The notes beneath the pieces were generated by a model. It ran no database searches. It had not been told where the DNA came from and saw only the letters and a list, made by a program, of their open reading frames with translations. This document shows, piece by piece, positions 1 through 9,256 of a stretch of 64,000 nucleotides of DNA (position 1 is its first letter; every line of letters starts with the position of its first letter). A program made the position numbers and the translations under genes. The DNA comes from Roseovarius albus (GTDB lineage Bacteria > Pseudomonadota > Alphaproteobacteria > Rhodobacterales > Rhodobacteraceae): positions 91,861 through 155,860 of the forward strand of contig NZ_FWFX01000010.1 of the NCBI RefSeq assembly GCF_900172335.1, in the 5' to 3' direction.

Positions 1-1
1 G

Positions 2-175
2 GTCATGGGCAACAACAAAACCCGCGATGACCGCGTCGAGGAGACCAAAACTTTTCATATGAACCTCGGCAAGTCCACCATCCGGATGGACAAAGAGGTG
101 CCCGGCCATATCACCAAACGCCTACAAGCAGCTTTCTAGCGACAGGCGATCCATCTGGTGCAATCTGAGATGCAT
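2..175 (+). pseudogene. 3-hydroxyacyl-CoA dehydrogenase family remnant
   Basis: The frame that is open from the window edge reads through a KEVPGHITKRLQAA segment. This resembles the join between the NAD-binding and C-terminal domains of 3-hydroxyacyl-CoA / L-gulonate / carnitine dehydrogenases (family pattern roughly KEVPGHxxNRLQAAxWREA). An in-frame TAG at 137-139 falls where the family usually has Trp, so a TGG-to-TAG change is likely. The same frame continues with RQAIHLVQS, still family-like, before a TGA near 176-178. The roughly 150-residue C-terminal domain is missing. Bases 176-373 show no convincing gene. I read this as a decayed gene; the family call rests on one short motif. Confidence 0.55.
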
Positions 176-373
176 TGATTGACGAGTTGTCCGCGAGCCG
201 CGATGCAAAAATAGTATGGTTGCCTAAGGCATTGGCCGGCGTGGAGCAAAAATCAGAAGTTATTGAAACGCTGGCCAGGGGCATGGCCAGCGTTTGGTTG
301 AGAACCACCGTGAGAGATAAATATTTGAGTAGGAACCGCTAATCACAAGGGGTGATGACCAGTGGCTTTGGCA

Positions 374-2086
374 TTAAGCGTCGAGAGCAGCTTGCAGGGC
401 GAGGGCGGTTTCATCTTTTGGTGCCAGCGCCAGCGCAGAGGCGACTGCAGTTTTAGCCGCCTCGACATTGCCTTGGCGTTTGTGCAGATCGGCAAGGATT
501 ACCCAACGAGCTGGACGATGGGGTTGGGGGAATAGGGTGATGCTCTTCTCGGCGAGTGTGATCGCCTCGTCTAGCGCACCTTTATTTGCCAGCACACGGG
601 ATAGGCTGGCAATAACATTCCGAGCGCGAGGGTTGACCTCATAGGCTTCGCGCAACAGCGCCTCGGCATCCTCCATTCGGCGCAAAGTACCGTAAACACC
701 AGCCAGCATGACCGTGAATTGCGGATCATTGTTGAACTTTTCTAGAGCTGTCTCAAATATCTGGGCAGCATCTTCGGGACGTTTTTCGCGCTGCGCAAGA
801 GCACCGGCCATCTGATAGTACAGCCGCGATGTGGCACCGATTGAAGTCAACTGAGCAATGGTCTCAGCGGCGGCTTCACGGCTTTCATGTCGGGTACGGA
901 TATCCGCGTATTGTACCAGACCACCTTCGGATTTGGCATCTTTGAGAATCTCGCCCATATGGGTGATCGCTGCCTTGGCCAGCGGGTTTTTCGCGTCAAA
1001 CGCAAAGTTCGAAGGATAGGTGTTGGGACTTTTGTATAATAGGATCGCATCAGCAAAGCGCTCCACAGAATAGATTTGCGCTGCGAGTGCATCGATTTCG
1101 GCAGAAGGGTAATGCACGAGGATTTCCACGTGATCGACCATAGTAAAGCGTTGCTGCGCATAGTTCATCAAATCGCCATCCGGGGCAAAATCCTTTGCCG
1201 GATCATCTGAGCGCAGCACCATGATTCCACCGTCATTCACTGCATTAAACAGCTTTTCGATATCAGTGACACTTGGGGTGTCTTTTTCCACCGTAGCCAC
1301 GACCAGATCCGCAGAATCGCATTCTTCGCCCCAGTCAGATGCCTTGGGTTCCTCAGTCTTGAATGGCAAGTTAACCGCACCACCGACGAAGCTGACACTG
1401 GGGGTTTTGTTTCTCAGTTCGTCAAAACGGTTGCTGGCAAAAACATCATGGGGTTTGCCGCCTTGGGTCTTTTTGTGCAGAGCGATCATGTTGTGGAACC
1501 GCTCCATTGCGGCGACCTCGGCGATTAGTGGGTCCTTGCTGACGGTGGCCAGCTTACGTTGAAGCTCTCCAAAATAGCCGACCGAGTTCGGGGACGTCAT
1601 CTCAAGGCTACCGCCAAAACGCGGATGGAATGACGTCTGAACGTCTTCGGCCACATAGATGCCGCCGCAGACCAAGGTGGGGAAGAGTAACTCGTAGCTT
1701 TCCACGATGTGTTCGTTCCGGTGACTCCCGTCATCTACGATGATGTCAAAGGGGCCACGCTTTTGCACCAGTTCTTCGAGAAATTCAGGATCGACCTGGC
1801 TGCCTTGAAGTATCTTGACCCGAGGACCGAGGTCCATGGTTTTTTTCTGAATATCAATCCCAGTGATTTCGGCGTTTGGGAAAAAGTCGCGCCAGACCTC
1901 AAGCGATTGCCCGCCGCGGTCATCATCTGCATAGCCTCCGACCCCGATCTCAAGCACCTTGATCGGCTTGTCGCGCAGATGGGCGAACATCTTGTAATAA
2001 TTCGGCGTATAGTCGTGATAGCCAAATTTATCAGTGCCATAAAGAATAGCGGACTTTGTCAAATCGTCATGCATCTCGGGAACCAT
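374..2086 (-). CDS. SAM-dependent methyltransferase fused to TPR repeats
   Basis: 570 residues. The N-terminal part looks like a class I SAM methyltransferase of the macrocin/cephalosporin-hydroxylase-like type: a YGTDKFGYHDYTPNY start, motif I VLEIGVGG near residue 47, then ITGIDIQ and DIIVDDGSH. A middle section (about 240-370) is family-specific. Residues about 390-570 are TPR-like helices (repeats such as AAQIFETALEKFNNDP and DEAITLAEKSITLFP). It probably methylates a sugar or lipid head group of a surface glycan. It lies 30 bases downstream of the GSCFA gene on the same strand. The ATG at 2086 gives the longest form; Met5 at 2074 is an alternative, as neither has a strong ribosome binding site. 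Confidence 0.75.
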   Translation of the reverse strand: MVPEMHDDLTKSAILYGTDKFGYHDYTPNYYKMFAHLRDKPIKVLEIGVGGYADDDRGGQSLEVWRDFFPNAEITGIDIQKKTMDLGPRVKILQGSQVDPEFLEELVQKRGPFDIIVDDGSHRNEHIVESYELLFPTLVCGGIYVAEDVQTSFHPRFGGSLEMTSPNSVGYFGELQRKLATVSKDPLIAEVAAMERFHNMIALHKKTQGGKPHDVFASNRFDELRNKTPSVSFVGGAVNLPFKTEEPKASDWGEECDSADLVVATVEKDTPSVTDIEKLFNAVNDGGIMVLRSDDPAKDFAPDGDLMNYAQQRFTMVDHVEILVHYPSAEIDALAAQIYSVERFADAILLYKSPNTYPSNFAFDAKNPLAKAAITHMGEILKDAKSEGGLVQYADIRTRHESREAAAETIAQLTSIGATSRLYYQMAGALAQREKRPEDAAQIFETALEKFNNDPQFTVMLAGVYGTLRRMEDAEALLREAYEVNPRARNVIASLSRVLANKGALDEAITLAEKSITLFPQPHRPARWVILADLHKRQGNVEAAKTAVASALALAPKDETALALQAALDA

Positions 2087-2116
2087 ATTATCAATGTTTT
2101 GGAGGGGATTACCAAC

Positions 2117-3460
2117 TTATGTGGCATTAGTGCGGAAGGTCTGGCGATCAGGGAAGAGTAATTCGTGTTTCTTCAACAACTGCGCCGCCAATTCGGTCTG
2201 TCGGGTCGGCCGGCACAGGGTGATCAACCGCTCCAATGGCGTGGGTTTGTCGGGCGCTACATTGTGGGCCACCTGAAACAGGTCAAAGGCGGCCTGCATA
2301 TCGCGGGTTTTCACATATGAATTACCAAGCAAAACCAGCAAGTCACCATCACTGTTGAACTGATCCGCATGTTGCTGCCCAAGGGCCTGCAGGGCGGTAT
2401 AGTCTTCCATTTTGTACAACATCCGGACCGAGGATTGCAGCGCGCCGATGGTCATTGTCTCGCTTCCAGCTCCGCCTTTCACGTATTGGGTCACCACGTT
2501 GGACATGATTCTGGCAACAATATCCGGCGAAACATGGCGGTAGTCTCCCCGTGCCCAGGCTATTTCTGGGTTCGATAGGATTACAAATTCATAAGAGGGA
2601 AAGTAATCCACTCCCTCGGCGTCGCGGATGAATTCATCGATTGCGGCGCGTTGTACGGACTTGGAGTAGGTATTGGCCACCAGCACATCAACATCCCGGA
2701 AAGTGGACAGCAATGGCACTGGGCTGACGGTGACCAGCATCTTGAGCGGCTTAGTTCGGTGTTTAATGAGCAATGCATAGACATCACGCAGCGCGCCCAG
2801 AACGTCCTGGTAAGACAACACACGAAATTCGAACCGACTGGGATGTGCCTTGACCAGAGGCTGAGGTGGAGAGGTGTTTAGATAGATACCTAATTTGGTG
2901 TCATACCAAGTTTCCACGTAGCCCAGCGTGATGATCACCACGTCAGCAGTCGCAACGCGGGCCAAGACATCGAGATAGCGAGACCGAAAGTCGCGAATCT
3001 GCTCCAACGGGAATTCAAGCTTGGGCATGCCAAGTTGCAAATCGGCATAAATCCCCTCTTTGTGCATCGGATAGATCACTTCGTCCTCGGGATAGCTGTC
3101 CCGCTCCAGCGCCCACTTCAAATCGTTGTAGATCGAATGGATTGAGTATTTGTTGAAAAAATTCTGAGTGAAGCCAAGGCTATCCCCGATGGGGCCCAGC
3201 TCACTCTCGTTACTGGTAACGGTCATACCGATGTCAACGAGCGAGGCTTCCACGTTGCGGGCGAAACAAGACCCGATGGTAAAAACCTGATCGTTGCGGC
3301 CCATTTGGAATGACGGTTTCGCCGAAGGTGCTGCTAGCGGATAGAGCCGGTCACCGCCGCGCTTGGGCGAGGGATAAGCACGCAGAACATTGTGGCGTGC
3401 GTTGTCATATGCGGTCTCGGCCGACATTTTCTGCAGGTTCTGATCATCCGCACTGGACAT
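2117..3460 (-). CDS. GSCFA domain protein with C-terminal TPR
   Basis: 447 residues. It carries the family-defining FTIGSCFARNVE sequence near residue 60, followed by an SGNH-hydrolase-like body (about 45-330, with VVIITLGYVETWY and VTVSPVPLL). The last 110 residues form TPR-like helices. GSCFA proteins are found in polysaccharide loci and are thought to act as acyl or related transferases/hydrolases; the substrate here cannot be read. A ribosome binding site (GGAGAGG) precedes the ATG at 3460. Neighbours on the same strand are the glycosyltransferase upstream and the methyltransferase downstream, which suggests one surface-glycan operon. Confidence 0.8.
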   Translation of the reverse strand: MSSADDQNLQKMSAETAYDNARHNVLRAYPSPKRGGDRLYPLAAPSAKPSFQMGRNDQVFTIGSCFARNVEASLVDIGMTVTSNESELGPIGDSLGFTQNFFNKYSIHSIYNDLKWALERDSYPEDEVIYPMHKEGIYADLQLGMPKLEFPLEQIRDFRSRYLDVLARVATADVVIITLGYVETWYDTKLGIYLNTSPPQPLVKAHPSRFEFRVLSYQDVLGALRDVYALLIKHRTKPLKMLVTVSPVPLLSTFRDVDVLVANTYSKSVQRAAIDEFIRDAEGVDYFPSYEFVILSNPEIAWARGDYRHVSPDIVARIMSNVVTQYVKGGAGSETMTIGALQSSVRMLYKMEDYTALQALGQQHADQFNSDGDLLVLLGNSYVKTRDMQAAFDLFQVAHNVAPDKPTPLERLITLCRPTRQTELAAQLLKKHELLFPDRQTFRTNAT

Positions 3461-3564
3461 GGACCACCCTCTCCAATCGCTACAATGCCCAAATTTCAGA
3501 GCTATTGTTTCTTAAATCGGAATTATGGCAACAAAAGGACAGTATTGATGCAAAGCCCGACCAA

Positions 3565-5538
3565 CTACAGCCGCGCCTGAATAGCACGAGCCACGCCGGG
3601 TCGGCCAATAGTTTTCAAGTGGCGGGCCAGTTGATCCGCTAGTTTCTGATGCCCCGCGCCAATCAGATGATCAGCCAACCCGTTGTAATACCAAATTAGA
3701 CTTCGGCGTGACCTGAACAACTCGTAATATGATGCAGCATCCAGTGTACCAGCCACCGCTTGCTGCATCACGGTCTTCAATATATCGGCCCGGCGCATCA
3801 ATAGTGCGGATTTATGGCTGGAATACCAACTTTTTAAGAAAGTAATATTGTCACCGTAATAGCGTTCTGCATGCCGCCTATCCGGCTCGAAATAAGGGTC
3901 GTAGATGACAAAAACATCGCGTGCAGGACCGCAATCATCCGGCGCATCACGATAGCGTCCTGACCAATCCTGCTTGCGGCCTGATCCAAAGCGTTCCTCC
4001 CAAGGAACTAGTTTTTTGTCCAGCGTTGATTGCGGTGAGAATGCCACAACCGTACAGCCCGGAGATAACTTGGCAAATGCGGTGGCGGCATATGCCCCCA
4101 TTGAAGTACCGGTCAGCACCACCGTTTCAAACCGCTTGAACAGCGCCTTGCCGGTGGTTTCCATGAAGTCGAAAAGAGCATCGTCGCGATACCAGTTCTT
4201 TTCGAATGCCATCACACCCAAATGCGACCAACCTTCAGCACGGTAAAAACTATAGCCCCAAGTTTCGCGCGACAGAGACGGATCGTTCACAATGGACAGG
4301 TTGTCAAAAGATACCACCAACGTGTTGGCACTGCGTTCGGTGAATTGGGCGGCAAATTTTTTATCCGACCAATACCAGCCGCGTCGGTGATCCGAATGGC
4401 GCAAGTCCTGCAACCAGCGGGGGGCGACATGATTGGTATCGACCATGATCTGACCGTCTTCGGAATCTTCCTGAGAAGGTGTCTGTGGCACTTCGTCGAT
4501 CTTAGTGCGAGCCTCATGGGTTGCCCACCAGTTGATCTGTTCACGGATCTTGGCCTTGGCCTTGCCCGCATCCAGCAGAGGTGTAATCGGGCTGTCAGGA
4601 TTGTTGGCAGCAGCGTCGCGCATCTTGGCGATGAAGCTATGATAGATTGCAACACAGGCGGTATGCGCATCGGCCACACCGGGCAGGGCCTTCAATTCCG
4701 TGATCCGCGCGGCCACCGGATCTGCAAATCTTTGCAAGGACTTATCTTCAGCATGGTTGGTGTTGAAGACCTGATATTCTACGGCAGAGTGCGGACTGGC
4801 ATCATCACCCAAGGGAGGTGTGTTCAGGTTATGCAGCGCAAAGACCTCATTGCTACGGATCATATAGTGATTGACCTGTGCAAGATCATAACCCAGCGTG
4901 CGCCCATTGGCAGCCCAGCCACTTTCACGGTAAGATTGGGTTATATCCTGACCCGAGCCATTCAGCCACAGGGGATCATTTGCAGTGTCTAACTTTGGAC
5001 GATGTGGCCCGATTTTGCTGACAGAGGCAGGACGAAACAGAGATTTCAAACCCAAATGCTTATTAGTTAGAACAGGCTTTGCTGGCGCGGCACGATTGAA
5101 CCGCGGGGTCAGGGGCTCATCTTCAAACGCAATAATCCCATTGTTGCCAAAAACCCGCCATGCCGGGCTAATCACATCTGCCTCACTCAAGGGTTCCAGT
5201 AGGTCAACCAGCAGGCCTGCACCTGCATGAATAGTCAGAAATTCGTCTGCATCCAGAGCCATCGCCCAATCGGCCGATTGCACCGCTGGATGTGATAGCG
5301 CGCGCGTATATGCGCGGTGTCGATGGCCACGGGCTGGGCTGGTTTCTGGGCCGTTCGGGAAATACAGGATGACGCCTGCGGCTTCTAACGCGGCCAGCAG
5401 CGAAGAACTCCCATCGATATCATCATGAGCAAAGATCATGATGCGGTCGAACCCGATCAACTGATGATAAGCGATCCATTCAAGTAGAAAGGGCCCTTCA
5501 TTGCGCACGGCGGTGATCAGGGTTGTCGTCTGCGGCAT
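3565..5538 (-). CDS. glycosyltransferase family 2-like protein fused to an alpha/beta-hydrolase-like domain
   Basis: 657 residues in two parts. The N-terminus (about 1-320) starts with ITAVRNEGPFLLEWIAYHQLIGFD and contains a DADEFL metal-binding motif, typical of the GT2/GT92-like Glyco_tranf_2_4 group. The C-terminal part (about 365-640) has a nucleophile elbow GTSMGAYAA and a following AFSPQSTLD strand, typical of alpha/beta hydrolases or thioesterases. The two halves are joined by an acidic linker (TPSQEDSEDG). Possible roles are glycan transfer plus removal or transfer of an acyl group; the acceptor is unknown. The gene precedes the GSCFA gene by about 100 bases and is divergent from the GT61 gene at 5719. 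Confidence 0.75.
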   Translation of the reverse strand: MPQTTTLITAVRNEGPFLLEWIAYHQLIGFDRIMIFAHDDIDGSSSLLAALEAAGVILYFPNGPETSPARGHRHRAYTRALSHPAVQSADWAMALDADEFLTIHAGAGLLVDLLEPLSEADVISPAWRVFGNNGIIAFEDEPLTPRFNRAAPAKPVLTNKHLGLKSLFRPASVSKIGPHRPKLDTANDPLWLNGSGQDITQSYRESGWAANGRTLGYDLAQVNHYMIRSNEVFALHNLNTPPLGDDASPHSAVEYQVFNTNHAEDKSLQRFADPVAARITELKALPGVADAHTACVAIYHSFIAKMRDAAANNPDSPITPLLDAGKAKAKIREQINWWATHEARTKIDEVPQTPSQEDSEDGQIMVDTNHVAPRWLQDLRHSDHRRGWYWSDKKFAAQFTERSANTLVVSFDNLSIVNDPSLSRETWGYSFYRAEGWSHLGVMAFEKNWYRDDALFDFMETTGKALFKRFETVVLTGTSMGAYAATAFAKLSPGCTVVAFSPQSTLDKKLVPWEERFGSGRKQDWSGRYRDAPDDCGPARDVFVIYDPYFEPDRRHAERYYGDNITFLKSWYSSHKSALLMRRADILKTVMQQAVAGTLDAASYYELFRSRRSLIWYYNGLADHLIGAGHQKLADQLARHLKTIGRPGVARAIQARL

Positions 5539-5718
5539 CGGGTCTGCTCATTTTTGTTTTGCCCAATTGATACCGTAACACGCAACGACTGTACAAGGCG
5601 ACGCAAACATTCCCGCAAGTTGGCATACCTTTGACAATTACGACGGGAAGTGGTTTCTCAACAAAATCAATGTAACGCATCCCTCACAGATTATGCGATC
5701 CAGACAAGAGGCACCTAC

Positions 5719-6828
5719 ATGATTGAAGCACCCAGTTTAGAGAGTTCAATTGCAAATCGTATCGAGTGTCTGAGCGGTGCTCTCGTTGTGCCCCCCCCCA
5801 AAGGAGATGCCAACCGATCGGTTCAAAAATCTGGTGTGCTCGATGAAAATGGCAGCTTCGTCACCAATTCGATCACATGGCGCAACAACAATCAGGTAAA
5901 CCTTGCCCCGCCCATGCCACAAGCGGACGATATAGAAACGCTCGAAGGGCGGTATATGTTTGCAGGGCCGCTGTTTGGGCATTTTGGTCACTTTCTGGTG
6001 GAGAGTATTTGCCGTCTTTGGGCGGTTGAATATCTGAAGGACAAGATTGATGGCGTTGTCTGGGTGCCTAAATTTCAGAACCGTCCGCAACATGTGATGA
6101 ATGTCTTCCGCCCACTTATCGAAATGCTGGGTGTAGATGTGCCCTGCATCAACATCGAAGACCCAACTCGGGTAGAGACACTTTATGTCCCGCAACAGGG
6201 TTTTGGCATGTTTGAAATGATCGAAGGAGCGCCAGAGTTCCGAGAATGGATCAAGGTCAAAGGTGGCAAAGGCGTGAAGCCGCAAGGGGAGAAAAAAATC
6301 TACGTGTCGCGCAGTGCATTGCCGCCGGCACGTGGCAGTCTGTTGGGCGAAAAACGGCTTGAGGCGCTATTGGAAGAAGAGGGCTATGCCGTCTTCCACC
6401 CGCAAAAGCACAATTTTGAGGAACAGATCGCGGCCTATAAGGCGGCGACGCATATCATTTCGATCGATGGTTCGCCGTTACATCTGGCAGCCTTGGTATG
6501 TGACGAAAACCAGAAGGTTGCCTGTATTGCCCGCCGGGCTGGCAACCTGGACCAGTATTTTGCCCGTCAGCTGAAGTCGTTCCAAGATATCGAAACTACA
6601 ACGATCTCGGCTCTGGTGCAGAACTGGATCCCCGAAACCGATAACCGCCCGTCGCGAGTGTCCTTCGGTGAGGCGGACTTCGGTGCAATCTATGATCACC
6701 TGAAAGACGGTGGGTTTATCAATGGCACCACCCGCTGGGAGTCATTTAGTGATGCTGACCGTGCCGAGATGATGGCCGAATTGGCCGCCTCTCAGAAGGT
6801 CGGATTTAAGGCCTACGTCAAGCCGTAA
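5719..6828 (+). CDS. glycosyltransferase family 61 protein
   Basis: 369 residues from the ATG at 5719, chosen because an AAGAGG ribosome binding site lies 7-8 bases upstream; the frame is open to 5650 but that start lacks one. The protein has GT61 (DUF563) features: FGHFGHFLVESICRLWA near the middle and a C-terminal HIISIDGSPLHLAALV segment that matches the family's I-xx-xGS/GA-L-N/H pattern. GT61 enzymes transfer sugars in surface polysaccharide or glycoprotein assembly. It is divergent from the GT2-like fusion gene, so the 5539-5718 gap should hold promoters for both. Its end faces tdm, 55 bases away. Confidence 0.8.
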   Translation: MIEAPSLESSIANRIECLSGALVVPPPKGDANRSVQKSGVLDENGSFVTNSITWRNNNQVNLAPPMPQADDIETLEGRYMFAGPLFGHFGHFLVESICRLWAVEYLKDKIDGVVWVPKFQNRPQHVMNVFRPLIEMLGVDVPCINIEDPTRVETLYVPQQGFGMFEMIEGAPEFREWIKVKGGKGVKPQGEKKIYVSRSALPPARGSLLGEKRLEALLEEEGYAVFHPQKHNFEEQIAAYKAATHIISIDGSPLHLAALVCDENQKVACIARRAGNLDQYFARQLKSFQDIETTTISALVQNWIPETDNRPSRVSFGEADFGAIYDHLKDGGFINGTTRWESFSDADRAEMMAELAASQKVGFKAYVKP

Positions 6829-6883
6829 CTGCCCCCTGCTTTAGGGATCATTGTAACCTCAAAGGGAATCGGCGGCTCCATCG

Positions 6884-9253
6884 TCATGAACGTGGCCGGG
6901 TTTTCTGCGGATCATAGTGTGACAGCGGAACGACGGTGGCGGGCAGGCGTTTTTGTTGGCCGTCCAGTTTGCCGATCTCGACTTTGGTACCAACGGCGTG
7001 GTGGGTGACATCCACCCGCGCCAAAGCAATGTTCTTACCCAGCAGCGGCGAGCGCATAGAGGAGGTCACCTCGCCGATCTGCGCGCGCCCGATGTGCACG
7101 CAATCCCCATGGGCCACGTCCACTGCGCTTTCGATATCAAGGCCAACCAGTTTACGCGCAGGAGTTTCCTTGCGCCTGATCAACGCGGCGCGTCCGATGA
7201 AATCATCAGTTTTGGATTTAAGTGGCACGGTAAAACCAATTCCAGCTTCAAACGGATCAGTCTGGTCGCTGAAGTCATAACCTGCGAAGATCAGGCCAGC
7301 CTCAATCCGAACCATATCCAACGCCTCCAGCCCCATGGGGCGAATGCCGTGCTCTTGGCCAGCATCCCAGACAGCATCAAAAACCGCGCCCGCGTGTTTC
7401 GGGTGGCAGAAGATTTCATACCCCAGCTCACCAGTGTAGCCAGTACGGCTGACGACAACAGGAACGCCTTGATCATGGCCAATGCGTGCGGGGGTGAAAC
7501 GGAACCACTCCAGATCCTCGAAATTTGGCTGGTGCGGCGCGGTCCAAATGACTTTTTTAAGCAGGTTCCGGCTTTCTGGGCCCTGGACGGCGATATTGTG
7601 CTGCATGTCGGTGGAGCACCGCACCAGTACCTTGAGTCCCAGATCTTCGGCTTTTTCTCGGATCCAGTCGCCGCTATAGTCCGAGCCGCCGATCCAGCGG
7701 AAATTATCCTTGCCCAAGCGGAACACCGTGCCATCATCGATCATGCCGCCATGTTCGTAGCACATGGCCGTATAGACCACCCCGCCGACCGGAAGGGTCT
7801 TCATGTTGCGGGTAAAGACATATTGGCACAGGGCCTCGCTATCCGGGCCGGTGATTTCGAATTTGCGCAACGCGCTGAGATCCAGCACGACGCATTTTTG
7901 GCGGCAGGCGTGATATTCCTCGATCGGGCCAGCGATGGAGGTGCAATTGGCCAGCCAGAATCCATTATATTCGATGAAGTTTTCGGTGAACTGGGCAAAG
8001 CGGTCGTGGAAGCCTGTTTCTTTGGTCATTTTGGATTCCGCATTTGGGGTGGGACGATAGGCGATAGAGCGCTGAAAGGTTTCCGCGCCGCTGTAGACGC
8101 GCACGTGAATGTCCGTGGGGTTCCAGCCATTGGCGGCCGAGGTGTCATCTGGGCAGGCCGAACTGACACATACCAGGTCGGTCAGCGCGCGCAGCAGGAC
8201 ATAGTCACCGGGCCGCGACCAAGGTTCATCCGAGGTCAGCACGCCGTGTTCATCCAGTGCAGTATTGAAGAAAAAGTTCGCAGCCATCCAGCCGGGGCGC
8301 GGGGTCACGCCATGTTCGGCCAGCGCAGAATTGAAGTTTTCCGAGCAATTGACGTGTCCGGGATAGCCGATGTCATCGTAGTATTTAGCCGTACAGGCCA
8401 GCGCAAAGGAATCGTGCCGCCCGCAAGTATCCTGGATCACTTCGACGAGTGGGGTCATGTCCTGATCGTAGTATTTCGCGTGCAAGCCCGGCATTGCATA
8501 GTTGTGATGCAGCACAGTGCGCGTGGTGGTGACATCGAGCGGATATGCGATGCCCCTGTCCAGCTTACGGGCCGAGAAACACTGAAAGTCTGTGCACTGG
8601 CGGCCATCTAAGTCTTGAATCTGAATGTAATCTCCAGCTTTGACGAAAAACGATTCAGCCGTCGCCGAATGAACGCGGATGCTCTGCAAAGGCTCTGCCA
8701 GCGGATCCGGGAGCGAGAATTTTTGGTGCCCTTTGATGACGGCGCGGCGCACGTAAGCCGTTAAAGGTGTTGCGGTGTTCTGCAGTTCAAAATCCATCAC
8801 GTCACTAGGGGCCGCAATAATCGCGTGGCATTCGTTTTGTGCGACGAATGTTTGGGTGGTTCTCGCGGGGGTTTCTGCATCATAGAGCTTAACCGCCTTA
8901 GCCTTAGAAAGATCCAATCCGCGCGCTTTGATGCCCAATTGCAGGCCATGAAGGCTGGGGTCATTTGATGATAGCAGAGCTTGCAAGCCAACAGCTTCCC
9001 CACCATCTACTGCGCCGATCAATCCTGCATCAAAGCGACCATCCGGGCTAGCGCAGATGATTTCACAAGGCTGCCCACCTTCGGTGTTTTCTATTTCCAG
9101 ATGATCCCCCGGTTCCAGCCGGATGAGTATGGCGCTTGCACCCTCGACCACATACCGTTCTGTGCCGGGCGGCAACGAAAAGACCGTCGGCTCTACAATG
9201 ACGCTTGGTTTCGGTGGGCCGGGAATGACTTCGGGATAGTTTGAGACCAGCAT
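6884..9253 (-). CDS. tdm: trimethylamine N-oxide demethylase (DUF1989-GcvT)
   Basis: 789 residues. The order is an N-terminal beta-rich extension (about 1-170), a DUF1989 domain (about 180-395; DLDGRQCTDFQCF, then Cys277, Cys287, Cys303 and Cys367 as candidate metal ligands) and a GcvT/aminomethyltransferase domain (about 410-785; tetrahydrofolate-binding type with SRTGYTGELGYEIF). This architecture and length match Tdm, which splits TMAO into dimethylamine and formaldehyde; the GcvT half is expected to pass the one-carbon unit to tetrahydrofolate. AGGAGA precedes the ATG by 8 bases. It is four bases from the LysR gene and in the same direction as tmm, so product and substrate enzymes share a transcription unit. 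A related DUF1989-GcvT protein with another methylated amine substrate is the main alternative. Confidence 0.82.
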   Translation of the reverse strand: MLVSNYPEVIPGPPKPSVIVEPTVFSLPPGTERYVVEGASAILIRLEPGDHLEIENTEGGQPCEIICASPDGRFDAGLIGAVDGGEAVGLQALLSSNDPSLHGLQLGIKARGLDLSKAKAVKLYDAETPARTTQTFVAQNECHAIIAAPSDVMDFELQNTATPLTAYVRRAVIKGHQKFSLPDPLAEPLQSIRVHSATAESFFVKAGDYIQIQDLDGRQCTDFQCFSARKLDRGIAYPLDVTTTRTVLHHNYAMPGLHAKYYDQDMTPLVEVIQDTCGRHDSFALACTAKYYDDIGYPGHVNCSENFNSALAEHGVTPRPGWMAANFFFNTALDEHGVLTSDEPWSRPGDYVLLRALTDLVCVSSACPDDTSAANGWNPTDIHVRVYSGAETFQRSIAYRPTPNAESKMTKETGFHDRFAQFTENFIEYNGFWLANCTSIAGPIEEYHACRQKCVVLDLSALRKFEITGPDSEALCQYVFTRNMKTLPVGGVVYTAMCYEHGGMIDDGTVFRLGKDNFRWIGGSDYSGDWIREKAEDLGLKVLVRCSTDMQHNIAVQGPESRNLLKKVIWTAPHQPNFEDLEWFRFTPARIGHDQGVPVVVSRTGYTGELGYEIFCHPKHAGAVFDAVWDAGQEHGIRPMGLEALDMVRIEAGLIFAGYDFSDQTDPFEAGIGFTVPLKSKTDDFIGRAALIRRKETPARKLVGLDIESAVDVAHGDCVHIGRAQIGEVTSSMRSPLLGKNIALARVDVTHHAVGTKVEIGKLDGQQKRLPATVVPLSHYDPQKTRPRS

Positions 9254-9256
9254 GGA

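Noticed and set aside
111..308. 65-codon minus-strand frame at the left edge
   Set aside because: It overlaps the dehydrogenase remnant on the other strand and has no supporting signal.
4222..4992. 256-codon plus-strand frame opposite the glycosyltransferase fusion
   Set aside because: The minus-strand protein carries GT and hydrolase motifs through this interval; the plus-strand frame does not look like a protein.
6953..8611. 552-codon open frame on the plus strand, opposite tdm
   Set aside because: Tdm on the minus strand has full-length family motifs. The antisense frame has no ribosome binding site or recognisable domain and is a by-product of the codon pattern.
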